Notes under the pieces: generated by a model
The model's input: the letters and a program-made list of their open reading frames with translations, nothing else
What the model was told of the DNA's origin: nothing
Database searches by the model: none
Assembly: GCA_034412795.1 (NCBI GenBank)
Contig: DAOUMD010000166.1
Span: 1-64,000, forward strand
DNA from: JAUVPY01 sp034412795
Lineage (GTDB): Bacteria; Chloroflexota; Anaerolineae; 4572-78; NAK82
Direction of reading: 5' to 3'
DNA: 64,000 bases
Shown here: positions 9,621-19,301 of the stretch, in pieces
How positions within the stretch are numbered: the first letter of the stretch is position 1
How the letters are laid out: every line of letters starts with the position of its first letter
Translations under genes and position numbers: made by a program

Positions 9621-11057
9621 TCAGCGTCCATCCCGCTTCAAGGTGTTGACCACCGTACCCTCGGCATCCACGATATCGACCACGATGGGCATCTGGCCCA
9701 GTGCGTGCGTCGAGCAGGACAGGCAAGGATCGTGGGCGCGGATGGCGGCTTCAACTCGATTCAGCAATCCCTCAGTGACTTCTTGTCCGCCGACAATGTA
9801 AGTCTTGGCCACGCTGTCAACCGCCTTGCTCATAGCCCAGTTGTTGTGACCGGTGGCCACGATCAGGTTAACGCGGTCCAGTTGACCATTCGCGTTGGCC
9901 TTGTAGTGGTGGAACAGTGTTCCGCGCGGAGCCTCGATCGATCCCACACCTTCGCCCGTGTATTCGCGTCGCGTGTTCTGGATATCCGTACTCGTAATAT
10001 CTGGGTCGTCAAGCAGCACCTTCACCCGCTCGATGGCAAAGAGAGTCTCGATGAGGCGCGCGTAGTGGAAGCAGAGCGTGTTTTCCACCGGCTTGTCGTC
10101 GTTTAGTGCCTTAAAAACATTTAGCTCTTCATTGGCTAAGGGAGTGTCGATCTTCTCGGCCACGTTCAAACGACCCAGCGGACCCACGCGATAGACACCG
10201 TCAGGCCAGCCCATCTTCTTGTAGTAGGGGAATTTCAGATAGGACCAGTCTTCAACGTGCTCGTTGATGTAGTCCAGGTAATCGCGGCCATCGAACTCCT
10301 CCAGGCGATTCCCATCGGCATCAATCAGCCGGCAATTGCCATCGTAGAGCTCGAGACCTCCCTCATCGGTAACCAGGCCAAAGTAACCACTCTTGAAAAC
10401 GGCGAACTTTTCGATGTCTTCTTGGTTCTTCTCCGCCCAGTCTTTCATAACCGCGATGCCCAGTTGGGTAGTCTCAATGGCTTCATCGGCGCCAGCCAAG
10501 ATGGCATCCCGCTCGGCGGGTTTTAGTGCTTTGTTTACGCCACCCGGTACCGCGAAATTGGGATGGACCTTGCGGCCACCCAGAGTGCCGATGATCTCCT
10601 GTCCATACTTGCGAAGTTTGACCGCCTTGACTGCCACGTCAGGATTGGCTTCGATTAAACCTACCACGTTTCTTCCCGCCGGGTCGGCGTCAAAGCCTAG
10701 TAGCAGATCGGGGCCTGCCAGTTCAAAGAAGTGCATCCCATGACTCTGGATAATCTGCCCCATGTGCATCAGGTCCCGCAGCATGCTTGCCGGGCGTGGA
10801 GGCGGCGCGCCAACGATTTGATCGCAGGCCTTGGCCGAAGCCAGGTGGTGGCTTACCGGACATATGCCGCAGATGCGGGGCGTGATCATGGGCATCTCGA
10901 AATACATCCGTCCTTCGCAGAACTTTTCAAAGCCCCTGAACTCGTTGACGTGGAAATATGCCTGCTCGACGTTGCCGCCCTCATCCAGGTGAATGGTGAC
11001 CTTGGCGTGTCCTTCGATTCTGGTTACTGGTTCAATGGTGATTTTTTGTGTATTCAT
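9621..11057 (-). CDS. hoxH: NAD-linked [NiFe] hydrogenase large subunit
   Basis: This 478-residue catalytic subunit splits or makes H2 at a Ni-Fe(CN)2CO site. The N-terminal ligands C63 and C66 are in RICGICPVSHH and the C-terminal ligands C445 and C448 in DPCLSCSTH. The 27 residues after H451 are the tail removed by the protease encoded next. Together with the HoxY-type small subunit and the NuoE/F/G-like genes this points to a group 3 cytoplasmic, NAD-reducing hydrogenase. The subgroup (3d or a relative) is my inference. The start is preceded by GAGGGGGATGAT, a good ribosome site. Confidence 0.95.
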   Translation of the reverse strand: MNTQKITIEPVTRIEGHAKVTIHLDEGGNVEQAYFHVNEFRGFEKFCEGRMYFEMPMITPRICGICPVSHHLASAKACDQIVGAPPPRPASMLRDLMHMGQIIQSHGMHFFELAGPDLLLGFDADPAGRNVVGLIEANPDVAVKAVKLRKYGQEIIGTLGGRKVHPNFAVPGGVNKALKPAERDAILAGADEAIETTQLGIAVMKDWAEKNQEDIEKFAVFKSGYFGLVTDEGGLELYDGNCRLIDADGNRLEEFDGRDYLDYINEHVEDWSYLKFPYYKKMGWPDGVYRVGPLGRLNVAEKIDTPLANEELNVFKALNDDKPVENTLCFHYARLIETLFAIERVKVLLDDPDITSTDIQNTRREYTGEGVGSIEAPRGTLFHHYKANANGQLDRVNLIVATGHNNWAMSKAVDSVAKTYIVGGQEVTEGLLNRVEAAIRAHDPCLSCSTHALGQMPIVVDIVDAEGTVVNTLKRDGR

Positions 11058-11074
11058 ATCATCCCCCTCTTCAT

Positions 11075-11130
11075 GCCAATGAAGCCTAATGTCATTAGGC
11101 CTGATGACATTAGGCCTAGTGCCAATGAAG
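11075..11130. repeat. Palindrome inside direct repeats at the hoxY-hoxH junction
   Basis: GCCTAATGTCAT (11084-11095) and ATGACATTAGGC (11104-11115) form a 12-bp perfect inverted repeat. The direct repeat GCCAATGAAG lies on each side (11075-11084 and 11121-11130). The palindrome ends just inside the 3' edge of the hoxY frame. It could modulate mRNA processing between the two subunits. Confidence 0.6.
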
Positions 11131-11658
11131 TTTCTCGCCCTTCACCTCTGGGATACGCCCTTGGGCCAATTCACTCAACACGTAGTAAATGACGTCGGCA
11201 TCCGGCGGACATCCAGGGACGAAAACCTCTACATCGACCACCTCATGCACAGCCCGCACGGGTGTGGGAACACCGATCTCTGGGCTGCCGGGAATCTTGC
11301 CTTCTTCGTCGGTGCTTTCGGTTTCGACGTACGCTCTGCGCAACGCATCTTCTATCTCGAAGAAATTGCGCATAGCGACCACACCTCCGAAGACGGCGCA
11401 ATCTCCCATGGCTACCAGAATTTTGCACCGTTCCCGCATCTTGTGTGTGACTTCTTCGTTGGTTGTGGTGTTTACGGCGCCGGTCAAAATCCCTACATCA
11501 ACTCCATCCTCATCGGGTTCCTTCAGGTCGGTGATGGGCGTCGCCCGGATATCCACCAATTTGACGACATCGACAATGCGTTCATCAATGTCCAACAATG
11601 ACATGTGACACCCAGCACACGCCGCTAGCCAATCGCTCGCAATCTTGGGTTTCGCCAT
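11116..11658 (-). CDS. hoxY: [NiFe] hydrogenase small subunit
   Basis: This roughly 180-residue small subunit is of the short HoxY type and binds the proximal [4Fe-4S] cluster. Its cysteines are in WLAACAGCHMS, AMGDCAVFGG and VFVPGCPPDAD. It lacks the extra cluster domain and twin-arginine signal of membrane hydrogenases, so the enzyme is cytoplasmic. The start at 11658 is chosen because AAAAGGAGTG precedes it and the family begins at this point. An ATG 21 bp upstream would only add a non-conserved extension. Confidence 0.93.
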   Translation of the reverse strand: MAKPKIASDWLAACAGCHMSLLDIDERIVDVVKLVDIRATPITDLKEPDEDGVDVGILTGAVNTTTNEEVTHKMRERCKILVAMGDCAVFGGVVAMRNFFEIEDALRRAYVETESTDEEGKIPGSPEIGVPTPVRAVHEVVDVEVFVPGCPPDADVIYYVLSELAQGRIPEVKGEKLHWH

Positions 11659-11675
11659 AAGAACACTCCTTTTCT

Positions 11676-11775
11676 GCATTCAGATGCCATCAGATCTGGT
11701 GACCGTTTTCTGACATCTGAATTCTAGTGTCTGAATTCTGATATCTGACTGCTGGCTACTGAATTCTGATTACTG
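11676..11775. repeat. Short-word repeat patch at the hoxY / NuoG-like junction
   Basis: The stretch repeats variants of TCTGAATTCTGAT and CAGATGCCATCAGATCTGG. It runs into the last codons of the NuoG-like gene. I see no promoter in it. Confidence 0.5.
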
Positions 11776-13762
11776 TGGTGGGAACTCGCTCTTGCAGAGC
11801 TTCCTTCCAGTTTGTATCTAGTACGTATCCTGCCCTGGCGGCAATTGCCTCCAAAACTTTTACGTTGGACCATGCTTCGGGCGGAGGAGTCAGGCCTCGA
11901 TGGGCTTCCTGCAATCGCCCCTCCAGATTTAGGTAGTGTCCCTCTTGCTCTGCCCACATTTCTACTGGCAGTACCACGTCCGCCATTGCGGTCACGGATG
12001 ATGTGTGGCTGGCTTGGACGGCTACAAAGGGTGCTGCCTCCAGTCGTTGCAACAGGCGTTGGCTTACCTTATCATCTCCCAGGGCCAAATAGACAGCCTG
12101 GTGGCCATTTATCGCAAATGTCTTGTCCAGTCCATACATGTAGGCGCTGGTGCTATTGGCCTGTCCTTTGATACCGACGACGGCCGATCGTTCGCCATCC
12201 AGCGCGCCTACCAGGCGCGCTAGTTCAAGCACCGCCTTCAATATTTCTGGCGAGCCCTGACCGGTGATGCCCTTGCCATAGGCAAACGCCGGCTTTTCAG
12301 CGGAGGCGATCATCTGGGCCGCGTCACGAATAGCTTCGGCAGACACACCGGTCGTCTGGCTGACGTCTTCAGGCGTATGTGTTGCCAGATCGGGCAAATC
12401 ACTCGGTTCGCCCTTGGCCAGTCCCAGATTTACGATGGCCGACATAATCCCCCGCAGCAGGTCGTGGTCCGTACCCTTTTGTGGGCGCAAGGCATAATCC
12501 GCCAGTTCTTGCAACCCATTTTCAAAGGGATCGATCACAACCAGTTTTGTCCCGTTCGTTATGCCTCGCTTGACGAAGAATCCGGCAACCTGGTGGTTTT
12601 CAATCAGGTCTACACCGATCGCAACCACGCAATCTGCGGACTTTAGCGCTTCCAGGTCACCCTCAAAAGACTTGTCCATGTCTTGCGCCACCTGCCCGGC
12701 CAGATCAACCGTCACTCCCTCCTCGATGCTGGTTACCATCTCGCTGCCGAATTTCTCGGCAAAGAGTTGTTTGAATAGGTAGAGGGCTTCATTCGGCAAT
12801 CGGGTCGAGGCCAATGCTGCGATGCCGCTGCCGTTTTTGCCAGCCAGGGGTTTGAGCTTATCGGCTATGTAGTTCAACGCCTCTTCCCAGGTAGCTGCTT
12901 TGAGCGCGCCGTTCTTGCGTACCAGGGGGGTCAAAACTCGTTCTCGGTCATCTTTCAGGGACTTGAAGCGTCCTACCTCGCATAGGAGGCCTCCGTTTAC
13001 CGGTGCGTCCCAAGTACCCTCAATTCGCAGCAGATGGTTGTCACGGACGACCAATTCTATGCCACAACCCACGCTGCATCCGATGCAGGTGGACTTGGTG
13101 CGCTCCACATCTGCTTCTCGACCCAGATAGGCGCTTGTTCTGTCAATTAGCGCGCCGGTTGGGCAGACTTGTACGCACGTGCCACACGACACACAGCTAC
13201 TCTCTCCGAACGGTACGTCCAGGTCTGCGGCCAGCATAGAGAGGGAACCACGCTCGCTCATCTCGAGAGTGAAGTTCCCTGCCAGTTCCCCACAGGCACG
13301 CACGCAACGTCGACATAAAATGCACCGGTTGTGATCTAGCACGATATGCTCGTGTGAGCCGTCAACCGCAAATGGCTGCCAATTCGGTTGCAGCGGCCAG
13401 TGGGTCATGTCTTCACCATAGGCTGCATTCTGCAACTCGCAATCACCGCCGCTCATCTGGCAATACATGCAGAAGTGGTTGCGCTCGCTGAAGAGTAGGG
13501 TCAAGACGAATTTGCGCGCCTCGTGGACTCGAGGGGTATTGGTGCGGACCACCATGCCGTTGCTTACTGGCAGGGTGCAAGATGTTTGCAGCGTGCGCGC
13601 CCCTTCGATTTCAACCAGGCACAGGCGACAGCCACCGTATGGCGTTAAATGCGGATGATTACAAAGAGTTGGGATCTCAATCCCTGCCTTTTCCGCTGCT
13701 TGCAGTACCGTCGTATTCTCGGGCACTTCGATTTTCTTATCATCAATAGTGACACTGATCAT
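11756..13762 (-). CDS. NuoG-like subunit of the hydrogenase with a non-catalytic molybdopterin-type domain
   Basis: This 668-residue protein starts with a [2Fe-2S] ferredoxin domain (CNHPHLTPYGGCRLC), the His-Cys cluster (HFCMYCQMSGGDC) and two [4Fe-4S] motifs (CILCRRCVRAC and CVSCGTCVQVC). A further Cys motif (CIGCSVGC) opens a molybdopterin-oxidoreductase-like domain. The position of the catalytic Sec/Cys has no equivalent (EMVTSIEEGVTVDL) and the C-terminal cofactor-binding domain is missing compared with FdhA at 3383-6271. It therefore most likely acts as an electron wire between HoxYH and NuoEF, like NuoG in complex I, rather than as an enzyme. It is longer than the usual HoxU (about 240 residues). 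Confidence 0.85.
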   Translation of the reverse strand: MISVTIDDKKIEVPENTTVLQAAEKAGIEIPTLCNHPHLTPYGGCRLCLVEIEGARTLQTSCTLPVSNGMVVRTNTPRVHEARKFVLTLLFSERNHFCMYCQMSGGDCELQNAAYGEDMTHWPLQPNWQPFAVDGSHEHIVLDHNRCILCRRCVRACGELAGNFTLEMSERGSLSMLAADLDVPFGESSCVSCGTCVQVCPTGALIDRTSAYLGREADVERTKSTCIGCSVGCGIELVVRDNHLLRIEGTWDAPVNGGLLCEVGRFKSLKDDRERVLTPLVRKNGALKAATWEEALNYIADKLKPLAGKNGSGIAALASTRLPNEALYLFKQLFAEKFGSEMVTSIEEGVTVDLAGQVAQDMDKSFEGDLEALKSADCVVAIGVDLIENHQVAGFFVKRGITNGTKLVVIDPFENGLQELADYALRPQKGTDHDLLRGIMSAIVNLGLAKGEPSDLPDLATHTPEDVSQTTGVSAEAIRDAAQMIASAEKPAFAYGKGITGQGSPEILKAVLELARLVGALDGERSAVVGIKGQANSTSAYMYGLDKTFAINGHQAVYLALGDDKVSQRLLQRLEAAPFVAVQASHTSSVTAMADVVLPVEMWAEQEGHYLNLEGRLQEAHRGLTPPPEAWSNVKVLEAIAARAGYVLDTNWKEALQERVPTTVIRIQ

Positions 13763-13786
13763 TGTCTATCCTCCATCCTGAGTGGT

Positions 13787-13830
13787 CAGGCCCTGACCAC
13801 GTCAGGCCTGATCTCATCGGGCCTAGGCTG
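13787..13830. repeat. Inverted repeat at the NuoF/NuoG-like junction
   Basis: GTGGTCAG and CTGACCAC form a short hairpin with a GCC loop, followed by CAGGCCTGAT-like words. It is located between two minus-strand cistrons, partly inside the end of the NuoF gene. No T-run is present. Confidence 0.45.
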
Positions 13831-15466
13831 CTTTTGCCAGTTGGCCGCTCATTGGACACGCGCCGGCCGGACACACTTTCAATTGGACGTGGGCATCGAT
13901 CTCCGCCCTGAAGTGCTTGAAAATGTCGCGAATAGGTACGGCGGCTGTCTGGCCTAAGCCACAATGCGAGAATTCGGTTAAGTTTTGACTCAGCATTTGC
14001 AGGTCTTCCAGGTCTCGTTGGGTGCCTACTCCCTCAGAGATAGCCGTCAAGATCTGATGTGCGCGTTGGTTGCCAACTCGGCAAGGTGTGCATTTGCCGC
14101 AACTCTCGCGCCGGAAGAAATTGAGCAACACCTTGGCCAGGTCTATCACACACGTGTCCTCATTGCAGATCAGAAGCGCCCCAGAGCCAAGTGACACTCC
14201 GGCACGTGCAAAAGAATCGAAGTCCATAGGCGTGTCCTGCAAGCTGGCGGGTATAATTGAACCACTTGAGCCGCCAGTCTGTGCCAGTTTTAGCGTGCCG
14301 CCATCTTTCATCCCCTTGCCATAGATGGCAATCACCTCGCGTAGGGTGATGCCCATCGGGACTTCGATCAGGCCGGTGACGTTTACATTCCCTAAGATAG
14401 TGTACACCTTGGTGCCTGGGCTGTTGCTGGTGCCAAAGCGTCTGTACCAGGCGGCACCGTGCTGGATGATTGGGGGCACGTTGGCGATGGTTTCGACGTT
14501 ATTCACCACGGACGGTTTTCCCCATAAGCCGTGGGTCGTGGGGTAGGGTGGGCGCGAGCGCGGTTCACCCCGCTTCCCCTCAATCGACTCGATGAGGGCC
14601 GTCTCCTCGCCACAGATGTAGGCACCTGCCCCGGTGTGGGTGTGGATGTCGAAGGCAAAGTCGCTGCCGAAGATGTTCTCTCCCAGGAATCCCATCTGCC
14701 GTGCCTGACTGATCGCTCCGGCCAACCTCTCCTGGGCTAAGGTGTACTCACCGCGTATGTAGATGTAACCTTCGTTAGCACCTACCGCGTAGCCGGCGAT
14801 AGCCATTGCCTCGATGATGCTGTGCGGGTCCCCTTCCAGGATCAACCGGTCCTTGAACGTACCCGGTTCACTCTCGTCGGCGTTGCAAATAATATACTTA
14901 GGGTAGGCGTCCGTCTGGGATACAAAGCGCCACTTCATTCCTGTCGGGAAGCCGGCGCCGCCCCTCCCTTTGAGTCCCGACTTGCCGATTTCGTTAATCA
15001 CATCGGCTGGCGTCATCTCGGTGAGCGCCTTTGCCAGGGCCTGGTACCCGTCATTGATGATGTAATCTTCGATGTTGTCGGGGTCTATCAAACCTGCTCT
15101 GGACAGCACGATTCTCTGTTCCGCCGGCAAGGTGCCTCGGCGAGCAGATAGCCAGGCAATGCGTCCGGATAGCTCTCTGGTGGATGCTTGGAGCCCGGCG
15201 GCAACGCGTCCCTTGACAAGATGTTCTTCCACCAGAAATGGCACATCCTCTGGTGTCACTGGCCCGTAGATGACCGTTTCCGGATAGACGATTACCATGG
15301 GCAGCGCATCGTGGCGACCGACATCGCCGACCATCGAGATGACGATTTCGTCGGTCATGTCATATGCCTCAACTTCCCGCTGCAACCGCCGGTGCACCTC
15401 CTGTGCACCTCGGCTGATACTTTCGGGATCGCTTGAAACTAATACCATTGAACGGATAGGCTTCAT
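13823..15466 (-). CDS. hoxF: NuoF-like NADH/FMN subunit of the hydrogenase
   Basis: This 547-residue diaphorase subunit has the GLKGRGGAGFPTG and SEPGTFKDRLILEGDPHS motifs of the FMN/NADH site and ESCGKCTPCRVG plus CGLGQTAAV for the N3-type cluster. It ends soon after CPAGACP and lacks the double [4Fe-4S] tail found in the other two plain NuoF proteins here. The N-terminal thioredoxin-like domain is present, but its cysteines are gone (SSDPESISRGA and VGDVGRHDALP), so this domain should not bind a cluster. It sits 12 bp after NuoE in the hydrogenase operon and provides the NAD(H) site. Confidence 0.9.
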   Translation of the reverse strand: MKPIRSMVLVSSDPESISRGAQEVHRRLQREVEAYDMTDEIVISMVGDVGRHDALPMVIVYPETVIYGPVTPEDVPFLVEEHLVKGRVAAGLQASTRELSGRIAWLSARRGTLPAEQRIVLSRAGLIDPDNIEDYIINDGYQALAKALTEMTPADVINEIGKSGLKGRGGAGFPTGMKWRFVSQTDAYPKYIICNADESEPGTFKDRLILEGDPHSIIEAMAIAGYAVGANEGYIYIRGEYTLAQERLAGAISQARQMGFLGENIFGSDFAFDIHTHTGAGAYICGEETALIESIEGKRGEPRSRPPYPTTHGLWGKPSVVNNVETIANVPPIIQHGAAWYRRFGTSNSPGTKVYTILGNVNVTGLIEVPMGITLREVIAIYGKGMKDGGTLKLAQTGGSSGSIIPASLQDTPMDFDSFARAGVSLGSGALLICNEDTCVIDLAKVLLNFFRRESCGKCTPCRVGNQRAHQILTAISEGVGTQRDLEDLQMLSQNLTEFSHCGLGQTAAVPIRDIFKHFRAEIDAHVQLKVCPAGACPMSGQLAKAA

Positions 15467-15478
15467 TGTCTTCCCCCT

Positions 15479-15958
15479 TTACGCGTAACGTGCCAGGATT
15501 TCGGGGACGCGCTCGGGCTCCACGTTGCCGTAGATGTCATCGTCGATGATGATGACTGGCCCTACACCACATATCCCCAGGCAACTGGATGTCAGCAGCG
15601 TCCATTTACCATCCTCGCTGGACTCGCCTGATTCCAGCCCCAACTCGTCCTGCAGTACTTGCCAAACCTCCCGGCCGCCTACTATGTGGCAAGGCGCACT
15701 CTCACAGAACTGAATGACGTGCCGGCCTCTTGGCTTCGTGGACAGCATCTCGTAGAAGCTGGCCACCGAAAAGAGTCGACTTTTCGGCACCTTGAGGGTT
15801 CGAGCCAGTTCTGCCAATGCTTCGCCAGGCAGATACCCCAGTTCTCGATTGATGTCGCTCAGAATGGGAACCAGCGATTCAGCAGCCTCTCCGTGCCGGG
15901 TGACTGTCGCCTGGACAAGGGAGCGCACATCTTGAGCCTCTTTTAAGTCAATCGTCAT
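15479..15958 (-). CDS. hoxE: NuoE-like [2Fe-2S] subunit of the hydrogenase
   Basis: This 159-residue thioredoxin-fold protein has [2Fe-2S] ligands in CESAPCHIVGG and CLGICGVGP. It heads the hydrogenase operon and follows a strong AGGAGGAGAGC ribosome site. The 143-bp gap to the preceding fusion gene may hold a promoter, though I did not find convincing boxes. Confidence 0.9.
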   Translation of the reverse strand: MTIDLKEAQDVRSLVQATVTRHGEAAESLVPILSDINRELGYLPGEALAELARTLKVPKSRLFSVASFYEMLSTKPRGRHVIQFCESAPCHIVGGREVWQVLQDELGLESGESSEDGKWTLLTSSCLGICGVGPVIIIDDDIYGNVEPERVPEILARYA

Positions 15959-16101
15959 GCTCTCCTCCTAAAGTAAAAATGGTTTGCTAGGTAGTGTTGA
16001 TATTTGAATTACCACCAGAGAGACATCATCAGGCTCTTCTTTGGAGTTTCAGAGAAAAACGACGAAATGTCAACACGGCCTAATGAGTTTGAGCTCGTAT
16101 A

Positions 16102-19100
16102 CTATGGCTTTGGAATCGGCTCGCCTGCGCGCTCAAGCCACTCCAGATCACAGCGCAGGCAGCGCTTGGCTTCTTCCTGCGCCATTATTTCATCAAACCC
16201 CATCTCGATTTCCGTGAAACCGCTCCAACTCCGCCAATCCGCCGGGAGTGCGCGCGGGCGGGCACGATGGGTATGTGCGTAATCTTCCACGTTGAAATAT
16301 TGAGCCACATCATGCCGATTGGGTTTGTAGACGACCCTATCCGTCTTCTCGGTTGTCAACCATGCATCTACGGCCATGGCGACTTGGTTGCCCTGGGCTA
16401 CAGCGTGGATGACTGTGGTCGGGCCGATGACGCAATCGCCGGCCGCAAAAACACCCGGAAGTGTAGTGTCAAGGGCGTGGCCGACTTTAACAGTAGAAGC
16501 CCGTTTCGTTTCAACGCTGTTGTCCTGCATCCAATCAAAGTCGGTCACCTGGCCAATGGCCGGGATAAGCAAATCGCAGGCTAAATCGAACTCCGATCTG
16601 GCGATGACTTTCGGTCGGCGTCGGCCGCTGCTGTCGAACTCGCCCAGGGTCTGGCGCTGCAAGCGAACGCCGGTCACCGTGGTGTGGCCCAGTACAGCCA
16701 TAGGATTTACTAAAGTGTGTATCTGTACGCCTTCTTCTTTGGCGGCCTCTATCTCCTCCGGGTGTGCTGGCATGTCCCTCTCTTCACGGCGATAGACCAC
16801 GTGAACTTCGACAGCGCCTAATCGCCACGCAGAACGGGCTGAGTCGATGGCCACATCGCCGCCGCCAACGATCACCACCCGCTGTCCATCCACGGCAGGC
16901 GATCGGTTCAGGGCAATATCGCGCAGGAAATTAACGCCATGATATACACCTGTCTTATCTTCGCCGGGGATACTCAGTCGCTGGCTCCTGTGCGCCCCCA
17001 GGGCCAGGATGACGGCTTCATAACCGTCCTCTTTCAGAGTCTCGATGGTGAAGTCCCGACCAAGCTCCTGGCCACAACGGATATCAACACCCGCCCGCCG
17101 GATGTGATTAATCTCTGCGAAGAGAGGCTCGCGCGGTAGCCGATAGGCCGGGATACCATAGGTCATCATGCCGCCGGGCTGCAACATCTTTTCGAATACG
17201 GTGACTTCATAGCCCTGCTGAGTCAGTCGCAGCGCCGCTGTCAAACCTGCCGGGCCTGCCCCAACCACGGCGACCCTTTTGTTCTTGGGTGGAGCCAGTT
17301 GTTCCGGTATCCACTCTTCAGCATAAAACCGGTCGGCCATGAAGCGCTTGACCAGACGGATGGCGATGGGCTCGTCAAGTCGGCCGCGGCGGCATTTTCG
17401 CTCACAGAAGGCTGGACAAACTCGGCCACAGACCAACGCAAAGGGGTTGGCATCACGATGGGCCGCCAGACCTTCCGCGTAGCGACCCTGGGCCACCAAG
17501 GCCAGGTAGGCTGGGCTGTCGACGCCGGCCGGACACTCGTTAACGCAGGGTGCTCGTACCAAATCCTGACATACACCGGCTGGACATCGCTTCTCATGGA
17601 TATGGGCCTCATACTCTTTGCGGAAGTGCTTTAAGGTACTTTCGACTGGATTGGGCGCACCCTGCCCCAGGCCGCATAAGCTGGTACCTTTAATTTCCTC
17701 GCAGAGCATCTCCAGGGTCTCAATATCCCCATCCCGACCCTGACCGGCGCAGATGCGTTCCAGGATTTCCAGAATGCGTCTGGTCCCGACCCGGCAAGGC
17801 GTACACTTACCGCAACTTTCATCCTGGGTGAACTCCATGAAGAAACGAGCGATGTCTACCATGCAGGTGTTTTCGTCCATCACTATCATGCCGCCGGACC
17901 CCATAATGGAGCCAGCTCGCGTCAATGACTCGTAATCCACCTCCATATCCAGATATTGTGCCGGCAGACAACCGCCCATAGGCCCACCGGTCTGGATTGC
18001 TTTGAATCGCTTATCGTCTTTGATCCCTTCGCCTACATCGTAAATCACTTCACGTAGGGTGATGCCTAGCGGTACTTCGATGAGGCCGCTGTTCTTGACA
18101 TCACCGGCAATGGCAAAGGTTTTGGTACCTTTGCTTAACTCAGTTCCCATGCCGGCAAACCACTCTGCCCCGCGCAAGATGATCTGTGGTACGTTGGCAT
18201 AAGTTTCTACATTGTTAATGTTGGTCGGTTTGCCCCACAGACCATTGACTGCGGGGAATGGGGGGCGTGGTCGCGGCTGACCGCGCTGCCCCTCAATAGA
18301 TGCCATAAGCGCTGTTTCCTCGCCGCACACAAAGGCGCCAGCACCCATGCGAACTTCGACATCGAACGAGAAGTCGCTACCCAGGATGTTCTCTCCCAGG
18401 AGTCCGAAGGCGCGTGCCTGTTGGATAGCGATTCTGAGGGTTTGAACTGCCACAGGATATTCTGCACGACAATAGATATAACCCTGGCTGGCTCCAATCG
18501 CATAGGCCGCGATGATCATCCCTTCGATGACCGAGTGCGGATCTCCTTCGAGCACGCGTCGATTCATAAAGGCACCAGGGTCGCCCTCGTCGGCGTTGCA
18601 GATGACGTACTTTGGGGTCCCTTGAGCGGCGCGCGCGAACTGCCACTTCTTGGCAGTTGGGAAACCGGCACCTCCTCTACCCCTTAATCCAGAGGCTCCG
18701 ATCTCTTCAATGACTTGCTCTGGCGTCATCTGGGTGAGTACTTTCCCCAGCGCCAGGTAGCCATCCTCTGCAACGTAATCCTCGATGTTCTCCGGGTCAA
18801 TCCTGCCGCAATTGCGCAAGACTACCCGAACTTCCTTGGGTTTGGGTGGGCCCAGCTCCTCGTCTACTTGCTCTTGGGTTGGCGCAAGCAACCTCTCTAC
18901 TACGCGCCCTTTCAGAAAGTATTCCTCTACAAGATGTGGGATATCTTCAATGGTAAGCCCGGAATAGTGAACCTGATCTGGGTAAACTGTGATCTCCGGG
19001 CCGTGGGCGCAGCCGCCGATGCGGGATGTTTCAAGCACCTGGACTTCTTCAGCCAGCCCCCGAGCAGCTAGTTGATCTATCAAACTTCCACGTATCTCGT

Positions 19101-19164
19101 GCGCTCCCCTGGCAACGCACTCGGGATCAACACAAACCAATGCGTAGCTTCTATAGTATGTCAT
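16102..19164 (-). CDS. NuoF - NfnB/GltD fusion flavoprotein (candidate NADPH-linked bifurcating subunit)
   Basis: This protein of about 1020 residues joins two enzymes. Residues about 1-100 are a thioredoxin-like domain with CVDPEC and GGCAHGP. Residues about 110-540 are a NuoF body with GLRGRGGAGFPTA, GDPGAFMNRRVLEGDPHS and ESCGKCTPCRVG. The rest is a GltD/NfnB-type module: cysteine-rich Fer4_20 (CVNECPAGVD and CGRVCPAFCERKC), FAD site VAVVGAGPAGL, and an NADP-type site VVIVGGGDVAIDSA with VVYRREERDMPAHPEE. It would link NAD(H), NADP(H) and ferredoxin pools through two or more flavins. The TTG at 19185 is possible, but the ATG at 19164 is preferred. It ends the NuoE-ATPase-[2Fe-2S]-NuoF unit. 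Confidence 0.88.
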   Translation of the reverse strand: MTYYRSYALVCVDPECVARGAHEIRGSLIDQLAARGLAEEVQVLETSRIGGCAHGPEITVYPDQVHYSGLTIEDIPHLVEEYFLKGRVVERLLAPTQEQVDEELGPPKPKEVRVVLRNCGRIDPENIEDYVAEDGYLALGKVLTQMTPEQVIEEIGASGLRGRGGAGFPTAKKWQFARAAQGTPKYVICNADEGDPGAFMNRRVLEGDPHSVIEGMIIAAYAIGASQGYIYCRAEYPVAVQTLRIAIQQARAFGLLGENILGSDFSFDVEVRMGAGAFVCGEETALMASIEGQRGQPRPRPPFPAVNGLWGKPTNINNVETYANVPQIILRGAEWFAGMGTELSKGTKTFAIAGDVKNSGLIEVPLGITLREVIYDVGEGIKDDKRFKAIQTGGPMGGCLPAQYLDMEVDYESLTRAGSIMGSGGMIVMDENTCMVDIARFFMEFTQDESCGKCTPCRVGTRRILEILERICAGQGRDGDIETLEMLCEEIKGTSLCGLGQGAPNPVESTLKHFRKEYEAHIHEKRCPAGVCQDLVRAPCVNECPAGVDSPAYLALVAQGRYAEGLAAHRDANPFALVCGRVCPAFCERKCRRGRLDEPIAIRLVKRFMADRFYAEEWIPEQLAPPKNKRVAVVGAGPAGLTAALRLTQQGYEVTVFEKMLQPGGMMTYGIPAYRLPREPLFAEINHIRRAGVDIRCGQELGRDFTIETLKEDGYEAVILALGAHRSQRLSIPGEDKTGVYHGVNFLRDIALNRSPAVDGQRVVIVGGGDVAIDSARSAWRLGAVEVHVVYRREERDMPAHPEEIEAAKEEGVQIHTLVNPMAVLGHTTVTGVRLQRQTLGEFDSSGRRRPKVIARSEFDLACDLLIPAIGQVTDFDWMQDNSVETKRASTVKVGHALDTTLPGVFAAGDCVIGPTTVIHAVAQGNQVAMAVDAWLTTEKTDRVVYKPNRHDVAQYFNVEDYAHTHRARPRALPADWRSWSGFTEIEMGFDEIMAQEEAKRCLRCDLEWLERAGEPIPKP

Positions 19165-19301
19165 TTCTCTATATACCGTCGGCAATAAACCTGATACTCG
19201 ATGTTTATGGATCGGATAGTAGCATCAACTCAGGCACTGTCCGTAAATGACTTTGCATTTTCGTGACTGGCAGTCCTCTGCAATCGGCCTGCCGGTCCTG
19301 G

